Assembly (NCBI GenBank): GCA_009780325.1
Contig: WRAF01000014.1
Coordinates: forward strand, 1 to 49,188
Direction of reading: 5' to 3'
Source: Bacillota bacterium
Lineage (GTDB): Bacteria > Bacillota > Clostridia > Christensenellales > Pumilibacteraceae
Length of the DNA: 49,188 bases
Shown here piece after piece: positions 8,405-17,321 of the stretch. Position 1 is the first letter of the stretch. The number at the start of each line of letters is the position of its first letter. The position numbers were made by a program, and so were the translations under genes. A model generated the notes under the pieces. The model saw only the letters and a program-made list of their open reading frames with translations, did no database searches and was not told where the DNA came from.

Positions 8405-8827
8405 ATGGATAGAAAAACAATTCAAAATTATCTGCCTCATCGTGGTCGTATGTTGTTATTAGACGATAGTGTTATTATTGATGAAAAAACTTGTATAGGT
8501 CATTATACCGTTAAAGGTGATGAGTACTTTTTAGATGGTCATTTTCCTGATAATCCAATTGTTCCAGGAGTAATCCTTTGTGAGATGATGGCTCAAAACA
8601 GCTGTTTATTATTAAGTGCGGGACAAGAAAATAATATCATAAAAAAAGCTTTTTTAGTCAAGATGGAAAAAGTTAAATTTTCTAAACCTGCAGTCCCTAA
8701 TGATACTCTAACTTTAAAAACTACTTTAGTTAATAAAATTGGTGCATTTTATTATGTAGTAGACGGACAAGTTTTAGTAGAAGATAAGATAATAGCAAGC
8801 GGGCAGTTTACCTTATTTAAAGAATAA
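8405..8827 (+). CDS. fabZ: 3-hydroxyacyl-ACP dehydratase (FabZ)
   Basis: A hotdog-fold dehydratase, 140 residues, which makes trans-2-enoyl-ACP. It begins with the conserved LPHRGRMLLLDD. The catalytic His is in GHFPDNPIVPG and the catalytic Glu in ILCEMMAQ. It lies 12 bp after accB, between two carboxylase genes. This interleaving of fabZ with acc genes is usual in clostridial fatty-acid clusters. Confidence 0.95.
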   Translation: MDRKTIQNYLPHRGRMLLLDDSVIIDEKTCIGHYTVKGDEYFLDGHFPDNPIVPGVILCEMMAQNSCLLLSAGQENNIIKKAFLVKMEKVKFSKPAVPNDTLTLKTTLVNKIGAFYYVVDGQVLVEDKIIASGQFTLFKE

Positions 8828-8853
8828 AAAAGGTATCCGATAGGAATAAATTC

Positions 8854-10197
8854 ATGTTTAAAAAAATTCTAATAGCAAACAGGGGCGAAATCGCCGTAAG
8901 AATAATTCGTGCATGCAAAGAGATGGGGATTGCTACCGTCGCTGTTTTTTCAACTGCAGATGCAACGGCAATGCATGCATCTTTAGCAGATGAAAGCGTA
9001 TGTATCGGTGGTCCAGCCGCAAAATCAAGCTATCTAAACCAGCATGCAATCATTACGGCGGCTATTGAAAAAGGTGCCGTAGCTATACACCCTGGATATG
9101 GTTTGTTAAGTGAAAATGCTTCATTTGCTCGTCTTTGTGAAAAATGCGGAATCACTTTTATTGGTCCTTCGCCAGAAATTATAGATAAAATGGGCGATAA
9201 GGATGTAGCAAGAAAAACTATGATTCAAGCTAAAGTGCCTGTTGTTCCAGGTTGTGATGCTGTTGATACTGCAGAGCAAGCAAAAAAAGAAGCAAAAAAG
9301 ATAGGATATCCTTTATTAATTAAAGCAAGAGCAGGCGGCGGCGGAAAAGGTATAAGATTAGTTGAAGATGAAAGCCAGATAGAGTCTGCTTTTAATAATG
9401 CTAAAGCCGAGGCAGAGGTTTCTTTTGGTGACGGAGGCTTGTATATGGAAAAATTTCTTTCTCCAGTTAAACACATAGAGATGCAAGTATTAGCAGATGT
9501 GCATGGCAATGTAGTGGTACTTGGTGAAAGAGAGTGTTCTGTACAAAGGCGTAATCAAAAACTAATTGAAGAAAGTCCGTCTCCTGCAGTGTCTGATGCT
9601 TTAAGGGTAAAAATGATAGAGAGTACAATTCAAGCTGCTAAGTTTGTTAAGTATCAAAATGCTGGCACTATAGAATACCTTGTTGACAGCAGCGGCAATT
9701 ATTATTTTATGGAAATGAATACTAGGCTGCAGGTAGAGCATCCAGTGTCTGAACTTGTGTCTGATGTAGACATTGTCAAATCTCAAATTAGAATTGCGGC
9801 AAAAATTCCTTTAGAATACACACAAAAAGATGTTTTATTAATTGGTCACGCTATTGAGTGCAGAATCAATGCAGAAAATCCTAGGGAAAACTTTAGACCA
9901 GGTGCAGGCAGAGTGACACTTTTCCATCAGCCAGGTGGTCCTTGGGTACGTTTTGACAGTGCCATTTATCATGATTATCTTATTCCGCCTTATTATGACT
10001 CTATGATAGGCAAATTGATTGTATATGCAAAAACAAGAGAAGAAGCAATAAGAAAAATGAAAGCAGCACTAGCAGAATTAGTAATAGAAGGCGTGGATCA
10101 CAATGCAGATTTTCAAGCAGAGATTTTAAATCATCCAGTATTTGAAAGTGGTGATTATTATACAAATTTTTTATCAAAGCATTTGGGCATTAAATAA
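8854..10197 (+). CDS. accC: Acetyl-CoA carboxylase, biotin carboxylase subunit
   Basis: AccC uses ATP and bicarbonate to carboxylate the biotin of BCCP. All domains of the 447-residue family are present: the N-terminal FKKILIANRGEIAVRIIRA, the ATP-grasp glycine loop AGGGGKGIRLV, the active-site segment MEMNTRLQVEHPVSE and the C-terminal domain. An AGGAA ribosome site precedes the ATG. Confidence 0.97.
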   Translation: MFKKILIANRGEIAVRIIRACKEMGIATVAVFSTADATAMHASLADESVCIGGPAAKSSYLNQHAIITAAIEKGAVAIHPGYGLLSENASFARLCEKCGITFIGPSPEIIDKMGDKDVARKTMIQAKVPVVPGCDAVDTAEQAKKEAKKIGYPLLIKARAGGGGKGIRLVEDESQIESAFNNAKAEAEVSFGDGGLYMEKFLSPVKHIEMQVLADVHGNVVVLGERECSVQRRNQKLIEESPSPAVSDALRVKMIESTIQAAKFVKYQNAGTIEYLVDSSGNYYFMEMNTRLQVEHPVSELVSDVDIVKSQIRIAAKIPLEYTQKDVLLIGHAIECRINAENPRENFRPGAGRVTLFHQPGGPWVRFDSAIYHDYLIPPYYDSMIGKLIVYAKTREEAIRKMKAALAELVIEGVDHNADFQAEILNHPVFESGDYYTNFLSKHLGIK

Positions 10198-10209
10198 TAT
10201 GGAGTAATC

Positions 10210-11082
10210 ATGATTTCACTAAGAGATTTATTTAGAAAACCTAAAAATCGACCAGAAAATCAGGGTGCTGATGGAAACAGTCCTAAAGCCCCTGACGGTT
10301 TATATACAAAGTGTGACGGCTGCAAACGAAGTATTTTTACAGAGGAGCTTATGCTTAATCAAAGCGTTTGTCCTGATTGTTTTTTCCATTTTAAGATCAG
10401 CGCTAGACGCAGGTTAGAGTTTTTAGTTGATAAGGATAGTTTTATTGAAACTAATAGCGATTTAAAGGGTAAAGATATTTTATCGTTTCCTTCTTATGAA
10501 GAAAAACTAAAAGAGGCTGTCAAAAAATGTGGGGAAAATGAGGCTGTAATCACTGGCACAGCAAAAATTGACGGGCTTGAATTTGGAATTTTCATAATGG
10601 AAAGTAGATTTATGATGGGCAGCATGGGCAGTGCTGTGGGCGAAAAAATTACCCGAATTTTTGAAGACGCTTTAATAAAAAAAATACCAGTAATAGGTTT
10701 TTGCCTTTCAGGCGGTGCTAGAATGCAAGAGGGCATTATTTCACTTATGCAGATGGCAAAAACATCAGCAGCCATAAACAAGCACTCTGAAGCGGGACTT
10801 TTATATATATCTGTTTTGACTGATCCAACCACAGGTGGTGTTACGGCAAGTTTTGCCATGTTAGGAGACATTATTTTAGCAGAACCTGGTGCTTTAATTG
10901 GTTTTGCAGGTCCTAGAGTCATAGAGCAAACTCTAAGACAAAAACTGCCAGATGGTTTTCAGAAAGCAGAGTTTTTATTAAAGGGCGGCTTTGTTGATTC
11001 TATAATAAAAAGAACAGAGCAAAGAGAAAAAATTGGACAGCTATTAAAACTGCATGTGGAGGAAGATAATGAAAGCAATTGA
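10210..11082 (+). CDS. accD: Acetyl-CoA carboxylase, carboxyltransferase beta subunit
   Basis: AccD forms the carboxyltransferase with AccA and transfers the carboxyl from biotin to acetyl-CoA, giving malonyl-CoA. The 290 residues carry an N-terminal C4 zinc ribbon (C35, C38, C54, C57), then a crotonase-fold core with SGGARMQEG and FAGPRVIEQT. GGAG lies before the ATG. The last 14 bases overlap accA. Confidence 0.96.
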   Translation: MISLRDLFRKPKNRPENQGADGNSPKAPDGLYTKCDGCKRSIFTEELMLNQSVCPDCFFHFKISARRRLEFLVDKDSFIETNSDLKGKDILSFPSYEEKLKEAVKKCGENEAVITGTAKIDGLEFGIFIMESRFMMGSMGSAVGEKITRIFEDALIKKIPVIGFCLSGGARMQEGIISLMQMAKTSAAINKHSEAGLLYISVLTDPTTGGVTASFAMLGDIILAEPGALIGFAGPRVIEQTLRQKLPDGFQKAEFLLKGGFVDSIIKRTEQREKIGQLLKLHVEEDNESN

Positions 11083-11818
11083 TACAGTTAAAATCGCAAG
11101 AGATAAAGACAGACCTCATGGTATAGATTTTATTAATAAGATTTGTGATAATTTTTTTGAAATGTGCGGGGACAGATCGTTTTCAGATGATAAGGCTATT
11201 ATCGGTGGCGTATGCAATATCGGTGCGCATATCGTGACAGTACTTGCTATTGAAAAAGGTAGGACTACAGAGGATAGACAATTAAGAAATTTTGGTATGC
11301 CTCATCCTGAAGGTTATAGAAAATCTTTAAGATTGATGCGTCAAGCAAATAAATTTAATAGACCGATAATTTGCTTTGTTGACACTGCTGGTGCTTTTCC
11401 GGGGCTTGGTGCTGAAGAAAGAGGTCAAGGCACTGCTATAGCTGAAAATTTGATGGAGATGTTTTCATTTAATGTCCCTATTATTACTATTTTAACAGGC
11501 GAAGGCGGAAGCGGCGGAGCGCTTGCTTTGTCAGTAGCCAATGAAGTATATATGCTTAAAAATTCAGTTTATAGCGTAATTAGTCCAGAAGGATGTGCAA
11601 GTATTTTATTTAAAGACAGTACTAAATCAGAAGAGGCGGCTGAGGCTTTAAAACTTAAGGCAGAGAATATGCTTGAATTAGGGGTGATTGAAGGCATAAT
11701 TGAAGAAGATGATGGACTAATGGATAGGATAAAATGTTTAATTATTGATAGATTAAATGTATTAAAAGATCAAGAAAACCTTAAAGAAAAAAGATTTGAT
11801 AGGTTTAGAAAATTCTAA
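11069..11818 (+). CDS. accA: Acetyl-CoA carboxylase, carboxyltransferase alpha subunit
   Basis: The partner of AccD. The ATG at 11069 is preferred over an in-frame ATG at 11054 because GGAGG sits just upstream of the former, inside accD. The 249-residue product has the core segments RDKDRPHGIDFI, DTAGAFPG, AEERGQG, GEGGSGGALA and YSVISPEGCASILF. It lacks the long N-terminal extension of the proteobacterial protein (about 319 residues), as is normal in Firmicutes. It is the last biosynthetic gene of the operon. Confidence 0.96.
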   Translation: MKAIDTVKIARDKDRPHGIDFINKICDNFFEMCGDRSFSDDKAIIGGVCNIGAHIVTVLAIEKGRTTEDRQLRNFGMPHPEGYRKSLRLMRQANKFNRPIICFVDTAGAFPGLGAEERGQGTAIAENLMEMFSFNVPIITILTGEGGSGGALALSVANEVYMLKNSVYSVISPEGCASILFKDSTKSEEAAEALKLKAENMLELGVIEGIIEEDDGLMDRIKCLIIDRLNVLKDQENLKEKRFDRFRKF

Positions 11819-11831
11819 GGGGGATAAATAA

Positions 11832-12677
11832 ATGTTTGCAGTTGTTACGGATAGCACCGCATATTTAACTAAAGAACAGGCAATTAATTCAAATGTAACG
11901 GTTATCCCTATGAGCTATACTATTGCTAGCGCAAAATTTTCAGAGCATTATGCAGACGGCAATGCAGATTTTTTATCTGCCATAAATGCACGTCCGGCTG
12001 AATGCAAAACCAGTCAACCTAATGCTACTGCTTATGAGGCGGCATTTAAAAGAATTTTAGATAGCAATCTAGATATATTAGTTATCACAATTTCATCTAG
12101 ACTATCAGGGTCATTCAATAGCGCTCACCTAGCATTAAACAACACTTTAGATACAACTAATCAAAATCAACTCCAAAATAAGGTATTGATTTTTGATAGT
12201 CATATGGTTGCTGGCGGTCAAAAAATGCTAGTTGATGAAGCGGTTAGACTATCTAAGCTGGGGGTGTCCATTAATGATGCTATAATAAAATTAGAGCAAA
12301 TGAAAAATAATATTAATGTTGCTTTTTCTGTTGAGACCATGGATGCATTAAGAAGAGGAGGAAGGATAGGGGCGGTTAAGTTGTCTATAGGAAAATTACT
12401 TAATGTTAGGCCTATTTTGCAATTAAAAGAAGGTGCAGTTATAGGTGATAAGACGGTTAGGGGAGAGGTTAATATTATTAAAGAGCTAGCTGTACTTGTG
12501 CCTAAAACGGCAAAAAAAGTGATACTTATGTGCGTGGGTGATACTAGTACTAATAAAAGAATTAGCATTTTAAAAGAGCATTTAATAGATTTAGATGCTA
12601 TTGTAGAATATCAAAATATAGGACCAATATTGTCAATCCACCTAGGTGATGGGGCGTTTGGGTTGGCGTGGATTTAA
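11832..12677 (+). CDS. DegV family fatty-acid-binding protein (FakB-like)
   Basis: The 281-residue protein starts FAVVTDSTAYL, the DegV signature, and has the typical SSRLSGSFNSA and DALRRGGRIG segments. DegV proteins bind a fatty acid in a buried cavity; those acting as FakB present it to the kinase FakA for phosphorylation. No fakA is in the window. The gene follows accA after 13 bp with an AAGGGGG ribosome site, so it is probably cotranscribed with fatty-acid synthesis. That context supports a lipid role but does not prove FakB activity. Confidence 0.88.
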   Translation: MFAVVTDSTAYLTKEQAINSNVTVIPMSYTIASAKFSEHYADGNADFLSAINARPAECKTSQPNATAYEAAFKRILDSNLDILVITISSRLSGSFNSAHLALNNTLDTTNQNQLQNKVLIFDSHMVAGGQKMLVDEAVRLSKLGVSINDAIIKLEQMKNNINVAFSVETMDALRRGGRIGAVKLSIGKLLNVRPILQLKEGAVIGDKTVRGEVNIIKELAVLVPKTAKKVILMCVGDTSTNKRISILKEHLIDLDAIVEYQNIGPILSIHLGDGAFGLAWI

Positions 12678-12681
12678 AAAC

Positions 12682-12948
12682 ATGGCAGAAATTATAGGAT
12701 ATATAGCGGCAGTGTTAACAACACTGGCACTTGTTCCGCAAGTAGTAAAAATAATAAAAACAAAAGACACAAAAAATTTGTCATTATATATGTACATAGT
12801 GTTTGTTGTTGGCATAGCGTCATGGTTTGTATATGGGATATTAATTACAAATTATGCAATAATTTTTGCAAATGCAGTGACATTGATTTTAGGGATAATA
12901 ATTCTTTTATTCAAAATTTATAATGTATCTAAGGGTGAAAAACCTTAA
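12682..12948 (+). CDS. SemiSWEET/PQ-loop small transporter
   Basis: An 88-residue protein with three hydrophobic segments (about 2-20, 36-55, 60-82). It contains LVPQVVKIIKTKDTKNLS, which has the PQ-loop motif of SemiSWEET sugar transporters; these work as dimers. The start at 12682 (MAEIIGYIAAVL) is preferred; an in-frame upstream ATG at 12646 lies within the degV-like gene. The end meets the convergent gene at 12957. The substrate is unknown. Confidence 0.8.
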   Translation: MAEIIGYIAAVLTTLALVPQVVKIIKTKDTKNLSLYMYIVFVVGIASWFVYGILITNYAIIFANAVTLILGIIILLFKIYNVSKGEKP

Positions 12949-12956
12949 TAAAAATT

Positions 12957-13556
12957 TTAAGACCACTTTTCTAAGATTTGCATCAAAAAAACTACTATTA
13001 AACATGCATAAATCAAAGCAATTTGAAATGCTGCAATTAATAAACCAAAATGATTTATTGCCCAAAAATTTGATAGTCCAGGTACGGCTAATATCAAAAA
13101 ATATAAAAATCCTCGCTTATATAACTTTTTGTTTGAGCGAGTTTTTATTATAGTCAAAAGCACCATAAATCCAATAATCATAGTCAGTCCGTATGATGTG
13201 AAAACAATAGCTAGATATATATGCAAAGCATTGACCCTATAATCAATTATAACTGCCTGAATAATAGCAAGCGGCAGTATCAAACTTAATAAAATAGTCA
13301 ATAAAATGCCTTTTATACCCTTTATTCCGATTTTAAGTTTAAGAGTTTCTAAATTAATCATGCATGCTAAACTAAAGCAAATACTCCAAATAATAAACCA
13401 TACGTTGTTGTGTAATCCAATATTAGATAATGTGCGTGCTAGCAGCCTATCTTGAGTAAAAACAAAAATAGATAATCCAAAAGAAACCATTATAAATACT
13501 AATGAAAGTATAAAATGCACAAGTCGTATGTATTTTTTTGTGCGATTTTCGGTCAT
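12957..13556 (-). CDS. Membrane protein of unknown function
   Basis: A 199-residue, strongly hydrophobic protein with about six predicted membrane segments (about 10-32, 46-64, 80-102, 108-132, 146-164, 172-194). I do not recognise the family. AAGGAG lies 14-15 bp upstream of the ATG, which is rather far, so the start is uncertain. It is convergent with the SemiSWEET gene (8-bp gap) and divergent from the radical SAM gene. Confidence 0.65.
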   Translation of the reverse strand: MTENRTKKYIRLVHFILSLVFIMVSFGLSIFVFTQDRLLARTLSNIGLHNNVWFIIWSICFSLACMINLETLKLKIGIKGIKGILLTILLSLILPLAIIQAVIIDYRVNALHIYLAIVFTSYGLTMIIGFMVLLTIIKTRSNKKLYKRGFLYFLILAVPGLSNFWAINHFGLLIAAFQIALIYACLIVVFLMQILEKWS

Positions 13557-13684
13557 TTTCTAGTATAACTCCTTTTTCAAGATTATTTAATTGTCATAAA
13601 AACTAATTATTTAGATGAGATAAAAATACCTCAATATTATATGTATTATATCACACATAATATTTTTTGACTATTAAATTTCAT

Positions 13685-13713
13685 TTGATTTTTTACCTTA
13701 ATTTTGTTATAAT
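13685..13713 (+). promoter_or_regulatory. Promoter giving a leaderless mRNA
   Basis: TTGATT (13685-13690), a 17-bp spacer and TATAAT (13708-13713) end only 6 bp before the ATG at 13720. Transcription should start at or next to the A of the ATG. There is no Shine-Dalgarno sequence. Confidence 0.75.
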
Positions 13714-13719
13714 TTATTC

Positions 13720-15318
13720 ATGAAAAAACTTTTTGTTGCAATTAATGCAAAAAATATTCATAAAGCCATTGCACCTTGGTCAATTAAAGCTTATTGTGAG
13801 GATAATGGAATCAAAGATTTTTTAGTTTTAGAGACTAATATAAATGATGCTACATTTGAAATTGCATCAAAAATTCTTTTGGAAGAACCTTCAATTTTGA
13901 TGTTTTCTTGTTACATTTGGAATATAGAGTTAATCCAAAAAACTGCCGTTTTAATTAAGGAATTATTGCCAGAAGTTATTATTATATTAGGCGGACCAGA
14001 AGTTTCTTTTGAAGAAGAATTACCAGAATATACAGATTATTTAATTAGAGGGGCTGGAGAAATTGCATTATGTGAATTAATCAAAAAATTAGAAAAAGGC
14101 GATATAGTTAAAGATAAAATTATCAGTGGGTGTAATAATGATTTTAATGACTTCCCGTCATTTTTAACTAATGAGTATTTTGAATCTTTTAGCGGCAATC
14201 AAATTCCTTTTATTGATAAGCAATTAATTTATTATGAATCTAGTCGAGGGTGCCCATTTTCTTGTAGTTATTGTATTTCATCAACAGATGATAAATTATT
14301 TTTTCTGAACCTAGACAGGGTGAAAAATGAATTAAAATTATTAATTAACAAAGGTGCTAAAATAATTAAATTTGTAGATAGAACATTTAATGCAAATAAA
14401 GACAGGACCAAAGAAATACTAAAATTTATTTATTCATTGGATACTGAAACAACTTTTCATTTTGAATGTGCAGCAGACTTATTTGATAATGAGATGCTTA
14501 AAATAATTAAAAAAATGCCTGCTAAAAGAGTACAGTTTGAAATAGGAATTCAAACTACAAATGAAAAAACTATCCAATCAATCGGAAGATATACAAATAT
14601 AAATCTTGCACTTAAAAATATAAAAATGATTTCATCCTTTAATAATACTCATACCCATGTAGATTTAATAATTGGGCTGCCGTATGAAACAATGGATAGC
14701 TTTATTAATGGCTTTAATGCCTGTTTAAATGCTAGTCCGCATAATCTTCAATTAGGTTTTTTAAAAATGCTAAAGGGGACAAGAATAAGAGCACAAAACG
14801 ATTTTGGGGCAGTTTTTGCTGCTTTTCCACCCTATCAAGTATATAAAACCAATACTCTATCACATATAGATTTGCTAAAATTGAAAAAAATAGAAATTTT
14901 AGTAGAAAAATTTTATAATAGCGGTGTTTTTATTAATTCATTAAATTATGGATTTAGTCTTTTTTCTGCACCTTATAGCTTTTTTGAATCCTTTGCTAAT
15001 TTTATTTTTTCTGATTCTGTACATTCAAATTTTAAAGCGTCTATAAAAAACTCTTATACCATTCTTTTAGATTTTTTGATAATAAGCGGGCAAAAAAATG
15101 CATCTGAACATTATATAAAACTAGATTGTTTGACCTATGACTCTAGAGGATTATTGCCCGATAAAATTACCTCTAAAAGAGATAAACAAAAAGAAATTGA
15201 CTATAAAAGAATCAATAATACTAAAGATAATATTAGGATAGAGTATTTTGAATACGATAAAAAATATAGAATTTTTAATTATTCTAAGTCTTTCTTAGTT
15301 CCTCAAGTTTTATCTTAA
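13720..15318 (+). CDS. B12-binding-domain radical SAM protein (DUF4080 type)
   Basis: The 532-residue protein has an N-terminal cobalamin-binding-like Rossmann domain (about 1-130, with ILGGPEVSFEEELPEY), then a radical SAM core whose 4Fe-4S cysteines are C178, C182 and C185 in SRGCPFSCSYC. The C-terminal part matches what I recall of DUF4080 proteins. It resembles oxygen-independent radical SAM methylthio- or methyltransferases; the substrate is unknown. It is transcribed from a promoter that leaves no leader. Its 3' end overlaps the convergent ECF gene by 35 bp. Confidence 0.85.
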   Translation: MKKLFVAINAKNIHKAIAPWSIKAYCEDNGIKDFLVLETNINDATFEIASKILLEEPSILMFSCYIWNIELIQKTAVLIKELLPEVIIILGGPEVSFEEELPEYTDYLIRGAGEIALCELIKKLEKGDIVKDKIISGCNNDFNDFPSFLTNEYFESFSGNQIPFIDKQLIYYESSRGCPFSCSYCISSTDDKLFFLNLDRVKNELKLLINKGAKIIKFVDRTFNANKDRTKEILKFIYSLDTETTFHFECAADLFDNEMLKIIKKMPAKRVQFEIGIQTTNEKTIQSIGRYTNINLALKNIKMISSFNNTHTHVDLIIGLPYETMDSFINGFNACLNASPHNLQLGFLKMLKGTRIRAQNDFGAVFAAFPPYQVYKTNTLSHIDLLKLKKIEILVEKFYNSGVFINSLNYGFSLFSAPYSFFESFANFIFSDSVHSNFKASIKNSYTILLDFLIISGQKNASEHYIKLDCLTYDSRGLLPDKITSKRDKQKEIDYKRINNTKDNIRIEYFEYDKKYRIFNYSKSFLVPQVLS

Positions 15319-16276
15319 TAGCCGTCAATGCATCATTAGGATTAAAAATATCATAAATGCATTGTTCTATTATGCAGGCTCCTGTTTTTGTCCTATTTTG
15401 AATCACATCTACCATAATATCATGTTTAATTCCCGCATTAGCTTCCTCTAGTATGGATTTAGCAGGTCTTGACATTGTGATACCATATATAAATCCAATT
15501 TTTCCTAAAATAAACAAACTTGCTGCAGCTTTTCCTACTACTTTATCAACAATAATCGCTCCTTTAAGTAGCTCATTAGAGTTTTCTAATAAATCAAGCA
15601 CTGCGGTTATCCCAGTTCTAGTATCGGTATGTACAATCTTTCCGCCTTTTATTATAACCAAGCATGCTTGACCATTTTCAATTAATTGTTTTGCTTTTTT
15701 AATAATATTTCTATTGAAAATAATGCGTGCTTTTTTTATGATTTTAGGGTGTAATGCTCCTATTAAGATAGGAATAATAATAAGTTGAATAGCTATACCA
15801 GGGATGCCTGTTTGAATAGCTAATATTATACCAGGCGCCGTCATGTTTGGATTTAGCTGTAATAATGACAGCCAAATCAACCCATATCCAATGCGGCCAA
15901 TTATCATTGCAATAGGCAATGAGGCAAAAATAGGAAATTTTAGTTTTTTATAGAATAATCCGCTCATTGCTCCATATAAAGATAATTCTATTATCATAAT
16001 GGGTAGCATAGGGTATAAGACGGGCATACCTGTGATTAGGCTTGATAATAGGGGACTTAGCACTCCAACTATGAGTCCAAATATTGGACCTAGAATAAGT
16101 CCGCCTAAAATAACAGGAATATGCATAGGTAAAAATATTGGTCCAGGTCCTATAATGCCAGCAGGTGTAAAAGCATGTGCAGTCACAAAAGGCAACAATA
16201 CACCGATAGCTACAAACATTGCAGTATACGCAATGTTTTTTGTTAAATTTAAATTTTTGTATATAATTTTTTTCAT
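15284..16276 (-). CDS. ECF transporter S component fused to a DUF1893 domain
   Basis: Residues 1 to about 185 form a hydrophobic substrate-binding (S) component of an energy-coupling-factor vitamin importer, with about six membrane segments including MHIPVILGGLILGPIFGLIV. Residues about 195-320 form a soluble cytoplasmic domain containing NGQACLVIIKGGKIVHTDT and KAAASLFILGKI, recognisable as DUF1893 (a deaminase-like fold of unknown activity). AAGGAAG precedes the ATG. No EcfA or EcfT gene is nearby, so it would use a shared energising module. The ligand is unknown. Confidence 0.82.
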   Translation of the reverse strand: MKKIIYKNLNLTKNIAYTAMFVAIGVLLPFVTAHAFTPAGIIGPGPIFLPMHIPVILGGLILGPIFGLIVGVLSPLLSSLITGMPVLYPMLPIMIIELSLYGAMSGLFYKKLKFPIFASLPIAMIIGRIGYGLIWLSLLQLNPNMTAPGIILAIQTGIPGIAIQLIIIPILIGALHPKIIKKARIIFNRNIIKKAKQLIENGQACLVIIKGGKIVHTDTRTGITAVLDLLENSNELLKGAIIVDKVVGKAAASLFILGKIGFIYGITMSRPAKSILEEANAGIKHDIMVDVIQNRTKTGACIIEQCIYDIFNPNDALTAIKIKLEELRKT

Positions 16277-16328
16277 GAACTTCCTTTTTTTGGTGAATTT
16301 TTGAATAATTTTAATTATGATTTAACTA

Positions 16329-17126
16329 TTACTCAATACCATATCCAACAATAACACAATCAACAATTTCTTGTAATTTATTTTTTACTTCCAATAAAGA
16401 ATATAAGCATTTTTTAATATTTTCAATATTTTCAAATAAATTTTTGCTATTCACGATATAATTCATATCGCCAGATCTTAATCCATGACCAGATATATAA
16501 ATGTGAGTGGATTCGTCCTCTAGTTTTGATATAGAGTGTGCAATACTTTTTCGAATTCTATAAATCTCTTTCCAATGATTAGAATTTCTAATTTCATTAA
16601 TTTTACTTGCAAATGCACTTAAAGAATTATCCCCGCTTTTGCTCGCTTGTGCTAGAAATTTTTTCAAATCAAGAACTCCGTCAGTATCATAAGTAGTTAT
16701 TCCGCATAATTTACTAGCGACTGCGGCTTGGATACCTAATGCATGATAAATATGCATAGTAAGTGTGCCAGCTTCTATTCTGAAAAGTTTTTCAATGAGT
16801 TTTTGCTCATCATAAGTATCCATTTGTATTATTTTCAAATAATAATTTGCAGTCCTGTATATAGCTAGATCTAGTGGTATAATACTGTTTCCATAATCTA
16901 TATTCAACAATGAATATAGATTATCTTCATTAGACTTAGACACGATGGCTGCTAAGTTTTTTGGATAATCACGCAAATTCAGCACTTTAATCTTTGGCGG
17001 GTTGTTATCAAAAAACTTCTTTGTATCTAATCTCAAAACAATTGTGTCAAAAAACATTTCTCGTATTCTTTTTATTTGATTTTCATCTGGGAAGGATATA
17101 TGATCAAAAAAATTATAAATAGCCAT
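16329..17126 (-). CDS. Unknown protein with a HEPN-like C-terminal region
   Basis: A 265-residue soluble protein. The only motif I see is RIRKSIAHS at about residues 190-198, an R-x4-H arrangement in a helical region, as in HEPN ribonuclease and nucleotide-binding domains (for example the Cthe_2314 type). The N-terminal half is not recognised. AAGAGGA lies before the ATG. It stands alone between the ECF gene and the tRNA cluster. A toxin or defence role is possible, but no antitoxin partner is visible. Confidence 0.55.
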   Translation of the reverse strand: MAIYNFFDHISFPDENQIKRIREMFFDTIVLRLDTKKFFDNNPPKIKVLNLRDYPKNLAAIVSKSNEDNLYSLLNIDYGNSIIPLDLAIYRTANYYLKIIQMDTYDEQKLIEKLFRIEAGTLTMHIYHALGIQAAVASKLCGITTYDTDGVLDLKKFLAQASKSGDNSLSAFASKINEIRNSNHWKEIYRIRKSIAHSISKLEDESTHIYISGHGLRSGDMNYIVNSKNLFENIENIKKCLYSLLEVKNKLQEIVDCVIVGYGIE

Positions 17127-17276
17127 TTTATTCCTCTTTTTATTAATGTAATTTGAGAGAGTCCTTGCTAATATTTCTGTTGATATTCAATATAAATTTT
17201 TTGTGGTGTCATTATCTTGCCAAATTTAGATTTATATATATATTAAATTTTTTTGAAAGGGATTTCTATTTTTACA

Positions 17277-17318
17277 ATAAAAAACCGTTGCCTTAGTGCT
17301 GAGACTATGGCAACGGTT
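17277..17318 (-). terminator. Terminator of the tRNA-Leu end
   Basis: The 10-bp stem aaccgttgcc/ggcaacggtt (17283-17318) is followed on the minus strand by a T run (complement of 17277-17282). It closes the minus-strand tRNA operon. Confidence 0.85.
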
Positions 17319-17321
17319 GTT

